Assembly: GCF_034377285.1 (NCBI RefSeq) | Contig: NZ_CP139715.1 | Location: forward strand, 806,001 to 870,000 | Direction of reading: 5' to 3' | Length of the DNA stretch: 64,000 nucleotides | Source: Thalassobaculum sp. OXR-137 | GTDB lineage: Bacteria; Pseudomonadota; Alphaproteobacteria; Thalassobaculales; Thalassobaculaceae | Part shown: positions 61,004-64,000 of the stretch, in pieces | Position numbering within the stretch: position 1 is the first letter of the stretch | How the letters are laid out: each line of letters begins with the position of its first letter | Translations under genes and position numbers: made by a program | Notes under the pieces: model-generated | The model's database searches: none | What the model saw: only the letters and a program-made list of their open reading frames with translations | Told to the model about the DNA's origin: nothing

Positions 61004-61771
61004 ATGGCACTGTTCGACGATATCGTTGCTAATCTGACGCAGGAATTCCTCGGCGAATCCTCCGACCGGCTGGCGCGCATGCAGGTCTCGCTGACCAACC
61101 TCGCCAGTTCGGGGAAGGCGAACCGGGACGCCATCATGACCCTGTCGCGCGAGATCCACAGCGTGAAGGGTGCCGCCGCGAACTTCCAGTTCCGCACCGT
61201 CGCCACCGTCGCCCACCGGTTCGAAGACTACATGTCGGCGACCCTCGATCAGACGCCCCTGCCGATCGAGGACTACCAGCGCTTCGTCGACTGTCTGTCG
61301 GATCTGATCGAGCTCGGCCGCGAGCCGGACCCCAAGACCTCCGCCAAGATGCAGAGCCGGCTGCCGGTCCTGGCGGATTTCGATCCGACCAGCGTGTCGG
61401 CCAAGCCGGGCCACGCCCTGGTGGTGATCCGGGCCCGGACCATGGGCCACATGCTGTCGCGCGAGCTGGCCAATTGCGGCTTCCGCGCCCAGACCGCGCT
61501 GGACGTGTTCGACGCGGTGCGCCTCTCGGTGACCGAGCGGCCGGACATCGTGCTCACCTCGGCCGTGATGGACGGGATCTCCGGCGTCGACCTGATCAAC
61601 GCCCTGCGCAGCATCAAGGCGACGGCGGACCTGCCCTGCGCGGTGGTCACCTCCTTCGACCGGAATCATCCGGAGCTGGCCGGCCTGCCGAAGGACGCCG
61701 GCGTCGTGCGGCTGGGCAAGACCCTGTCCGACGATCTCGGCGCGGTCCTGACCGGAGTGACGCCGCGCTGA
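61004..61771 (+). CDS. Hpt domain fused to a pseudo-receiver
   Basis: This 255-residue protein has an N-terminal histidine phosphotransfer domain (residues 1-110) with phospho-His52 in LSREIHSVKGAAANF. A C-terminal receiver-like domain (130-250) follows: ALVVIRARTMGHMLSRELANCGF, RPDIVLTSAVMDGISGVDLINALR and LPCAVVTSF. The phospho-acceptor position is Ser186 where Asp is expected, so the receiver cannot be phosphorylated in the normal way. It lies alone after the ureohydrolase gene. It may relay phosphate from an orphan hybrid kinase. Confidence 0.87.
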   Translation: MALFDDIVANLTQEFLGESSDRLARMQVSLTNLASSGKANRDAIMTLSREIHSVKGAAANFQFRTVATVAHRFEDYMSATLDQTPLPIEDYQRFVDCLSDLIELGREPDPKTSAKMQSRLPVLADFDPTSVSAKPGHALVVIRARTMGHMLSRELANCGFRAQTALDVFDAVRLSVTERPDIVLTSAVMDGISGVDLINALRSIKATADLPCAVVTSFDRNHPELAGLPKDAGVVRLGKTLSDDLGAVLTGVTPR

Positions 61772-61856
61772 TCCGGGGCGATCTCGCACCGACGGGGCGG
61801 CGGGGACGCGCCTTTCCGCTTTGCTTGACGGGCGAGCCGTGCTCAAACCCGCCGCC

Positions 61857-63215
61857 ATGAGCTCCGACACCCCCACGCCCGACTCCCCCTCTCCCGGCGA
61901 CGCGCACACCAGCGACGCGCACACTGGCGATGCCAAGATCTCCGCCGCCCGCAGCGTCGCCTTCGACCTGCTGCGCGCGGTCCTGGCCAAGAAGACGCCG
62001 CTGGACGAGGCGCTGGTCGCCCATGACGGGATGAACTGGCTGCCGGACCGCGACCGCGGCTTCGCCCGCACCCTGGTGGCGACGACCCTGCGCCGGCTGG
62101 GCCATGTGGACCGCATGATCGACGCCTGCCTGTCCCAGCCGCTGCCGCTGAAGGCCTCGGCCGTGCGCGACGTGCTGCGGATCGCAGCGACAGAGCTGCT
62201 GATCCTGAAGGTCGCGCCGCACGCCGCGGTGGACAGCGCGGTCAATCTGGTGCGCTCGCGCGGCCATGAGAAATTCGTCAAGCTGACCAACGCCGTGCTG
62301 CGCCGGCTCGACCGGGAAGGCAGTGCCGCGATCGAGGCCCTGCCGGCGCTGGACGCCCTGCCCCACTGGCTGGCGCGGAGCTGGCGCGCGACCTATGGCG
62401 ACGAGACCGCCGAAGCCATGGCCGCCGCCGTGCAGCGCGAGCCGGTACTGGACATCACGGTGAAATCCGACCCCGCCCCCTGGGCCGAGACGCTGGGCGC
62501 GCAGATGCTGCCGACCGGCACCCTGCGCCGGCCGATCGAGGGCCGCATCGACGCCCTGCCGGGCTTCGCCGAGGGCGCCTGGTGGGTGCAGGACGCTGCC
62601 GCCGCCCTGCCGGTGAAGCTGCTGGGCGACGTCGCCGGCAAGACGGTGGTCGACCTCTGCGCCGCTCCAGGCGGCAAGACCGCCCAGCTCGCCGCCGCCG
62701 CGGCCAATGTCCTGGCCGTCGACCGGGCGGCCAAGCGGGTCAAGCGGATGCAGGAGAACCTCAGCCGCCTGCAGCTTTCCGCCACTTGCGTGACCGCCGA
62801 CGCCGCCAAGTGGCGGCCGCCGCTGCCGGTCGACGCGGTCCTGCTCGACGCCCCCTGCTCGGCCACCGGCACCCTGCGCCGGCATCCGGACATCCCCTGG
62901 CTGAAGGGCGAGGCCGACGTGGCCAAGCTCGTGGGCCTGCAGGACCGACTGCTGAATGCGGCGCTGGAGATCGTGAAGCCGGGCGGCACGGTGGTGTTCT
63001 GCACCTGCTCCCTGGAGAGCGCCGAAGGGATCGACCGGATCGCCGCCCTGCTGGCGCGCAACCCGGCCGTGCGCCGGGTGCCGATCGCGGCCCAGGAGAT
63101 CGGCGGCCTCGACGCGCTGATCACCGCCGAGGGCGATCTGCGCACCCGGCCGGATCACCTGGCCGACTTCGGCGGCATGGACGGGTTCTACGCCTGCCGC
63201 CTGATCAAGGGCTGA
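61857..63215 (+). CDS. rsmB: 16S rRNA (cytosine-967-C5)-methyltransferase RsmB
   Basis: This 452-residue enzyme methylates C967 of 16S rRNA. It has an N-terminal NusB-like domain (RSVAFDLLRAVLAKKTPLDEAL, then LRIAATELLILKVAPHAAVDSAVNLVRSR) and a C-terminal SAM-dependent domain (VVDLCAAPGGKTAQLA, VLLDAPCSATGTLRRHPD with the PC catalytic Cys, and FCTCSLESAEGID with the second Cys). The ATG at 61857 follows family starts; a longer frame opens at 61821. The first 30 residues are a low-complexity Asp/Ser/Pro stretch. Confidence 0.94.
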   Translation: MSSDTPTPDSPSPGDAHTSDAHTGDAKISAARSVAFDLLRAVLAKKTPLDEALVAHDGMNWLPDRDRGFARTLVATTLRRLGHVDRMIDACLSQPLPLKASAVRDVLRIAATELLILKVAPHAAVDSAVNLVRSRGHEKFVKLTNAVLRRLDREGSAAIEALPALDALPHWLARSWRATYGDETAEAMAAAVQREPVLDITVKSDPAPWAETLGAQMLPTGTLRRPIEGRIDALPGFAEGAWWVQDAAAALPVKLLGDVAGKTVVDLCAAPGGKTAQLAAAAANVLAVDRAAKRVKRMQENLSRLQLSATCVTADAAKWRPPLPVDAVLLDAPCSATGTLRRHPDIPWLKGEADVAKLVGLQDRLLNAALEIVKPGGTVVFCTCSLESAEGIDRIAALLARNPAVRRVPIAAQEIGGLDALITAEGDLRTRPDHLADFGGMDGFYACRLIKG

Positions 63216-63224
63216 CCGGCCGGC

Positions 63225-64000
63225 TCAGTACACGTCGCGCCGGTAGTCGCCGCGCGCCGCCATCTCCTGCAGCACACCCTCGCCCAGCATCTCCACCAGC
63301 AGGGCGTGGACCGAGGCGCCGATGCCGTCGGCCCCGCCGCACACATAGACCACCGCGTCCCGGGCGAGCCAATCGCGCAGGGTCTCCGCCTCGCCGCGCA
63401 GCCGGTCGGGAACCCGGCACCGCTCGCCGTCGCCGCGCGAGAAGGCGAGGTCGAGGCGGCCGATCCAGCCGGCCCGGTGCCAGGCCAGCAGTTCCGCCTG
63501 GGGTCCCGTGGACGTAGCCGGCAGACGGTCGCCATAGACCACCCAGTTCGCCCCGCCGCCGGCGGCGATCCTGGCGGCAAGCTGCGCGCGGATCCCGGCG
63601 ATCCCCGACCCGGCACCGATCAGCAGCATCGGCCGGTCCAGCGGCGGGCAGCGCAGGTGCGGGTTGGCGCGGATGCGCAGGCCGATCCGGCGTCCGGCCG
63701 CCCCCGTCGCGGTGAGCAGCCCGGTCCCCAGGCCGGGACTGCCGTCGGGGTGGAACGCCGGCCGCACGACCAGCGACAGCCCACCCTCCGCCGGCAGCGA
63801 GGCGATGGTGTAGTCGCGCCGGCTGTCGCCCACCGAAATCTCCGCCACGTCACCGGCCCCCCAGTCCGGCAAAGGCCCCTCCGGCACCAGCCGCACTAGG
63901 GCCAGATCCTCGCGATCCGGCATCGGGCCGGTGCTCTGGCGCGCCACCCGGTCGATGCGCCAGGGCGCCGACCCATCCCCCGCAGGGGGAGAAATGTCCG
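63225..64000 (-). CDS. Partial flavoreductase (FNR/CysJ-like C-terminal part)
   Basis: The frame is open from 63225 to the right edge, giving about 258 residues, and the start is outside the window. APWRIDRVARQSTG near the edge is followed by an FAD-binding part (RRDYTIASLPAEGGLSLVVR) and an NADP-binding part (RPMLLIGAGSGIAGIRAQLAARI, VVYGDRLPA, VVYVCGGADGIGASVHALLVEML). This is the FNR-like C-terminal region of sulfite reductase-type flavoproteins or of PepSY/flavodoxin fusion reductases. The family's aromatic/Cys details are not enough to name the partner. Convergent with rsmB, 9 bp apart. Confidence 0.82.
   Translation of the reverse strand, partial: DISPPAGDGSAPWRIDRVARQSTGPMPDREDLALVRLVPEGPLPDWGAGDVAEISVGDSRRDYTIASLPAEGGLSLVVRPAFHPDGSPGLGTGLLTATGAAGRRIGLRIRANPHLRCPPLDRPMLLIGAGSGIAGIRAQLAARIAAGGGANWVVYGDRLPATSTGPQAELLAWHRAGWIGRLDLAFSRGDGERCRVPDRLRGEAETLRDWLARDAVVYVCGGADGIGASVHALLVEMLGEGVLQEMAARGDYRRDVY

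Overview
The window is high-GC (roughly two thirds G+C), densely packed bacterial chromosome. The markers point to an alphaproteobacterium, most likely of the Rhodospirillales/Thalassobaculum-Nisaea type (inference). They include an FzlA-like cell-division GST, isocitrate lyase divergent from a ScfR/RamB-type regulator, a PAS_5-like protein, DUF4170, a LAB_N/GT2 pair, and a short SRP RNA in front of dnaX-ybaB-recR. It is ordinary chromosome with one clear mobile element; no prophage, integrative element or CRISPR array is visible.

Layout. 1-6.8 kb: the 5' part of an unknown gene, methylsuccinyl-CoA dehydrogenase (mcd, ethylmalonyl-CoA pathway) and a phnCDEE phosphonate-type ABC importer on the minus strand. 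6.8-12.9 kb: GT2/LAB_N lipid-modification pair, BtuF-like protein, SIMPL-like periplasmic protein, an SDR, zapE and an unknown protein. 12.9-16.7 kb: recR, ybaB, dnaX and the SRP RNA on minus, then eda on plus. 16.8-26.7 kb: PAS protein, GNAT, TSUP permease, aceA/scfR, CoA-transferase, large MscS channel and fzlA. 26.7-32.8 kb: an RTX metzincin protease facing a decayed paralogue, enoyl-CoA hydratase, a small DUF1330/membrane operon with a divergent XRE regulator, tRNA-Arg(CCG) and an FAD dehydrogenase. 32.8-46 kb: an unknown protein related to the one at 11.8 kb, a solute-binding protein plus histidine kinase unit, PBP1A, bacterioferritin-associated ferredoxin, DUF1028, PanE-like reductase, serine-glyoxylate aminotransferase, agmatine deiminase with a response regulator, PPOX flavoprotein, HNH and zinc-ribbon proteins. 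46-48.7 kb: a LysR regulator and a divergent EamA transporter preceded by a consensus Pho box, then an SDR. 48.8-50 kb: a complete IS110-group insertion sequence. 50-64 kb: recQ, acyl-CoA synthetase, lipoprotein hydrolase, zinc-finger and YHS proteins, a lysozyme-like remnant, polA, an agmatinase-like ureohydrolase, an Hpt/pseudo-receiver protein, rsmB and a partial flavoreductase.

The strongest special observation is the IS110 element. Its roughly 200-nt leader folds into the architecture of a bridge (seek) RNA. Both target guides and both donor guides can be read directly against the flanks and element ends. This fixes the element at about 48867-50011 with a CT core and shows that it entered a REP-like hairpin; relatives of that hairpin are scattered between genes in this window. 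Carbon metabolism shows an unusual pairing: an ethylmalonyl-CoA pathway gene (mcd) and a glyoxylate-shunt gene (aceA) within 20 kb. Two agmatine-consuming enzymes are also present. Phosphorus acquisition is suggested by phnCDEE and by the Pho box at 46970-46987.
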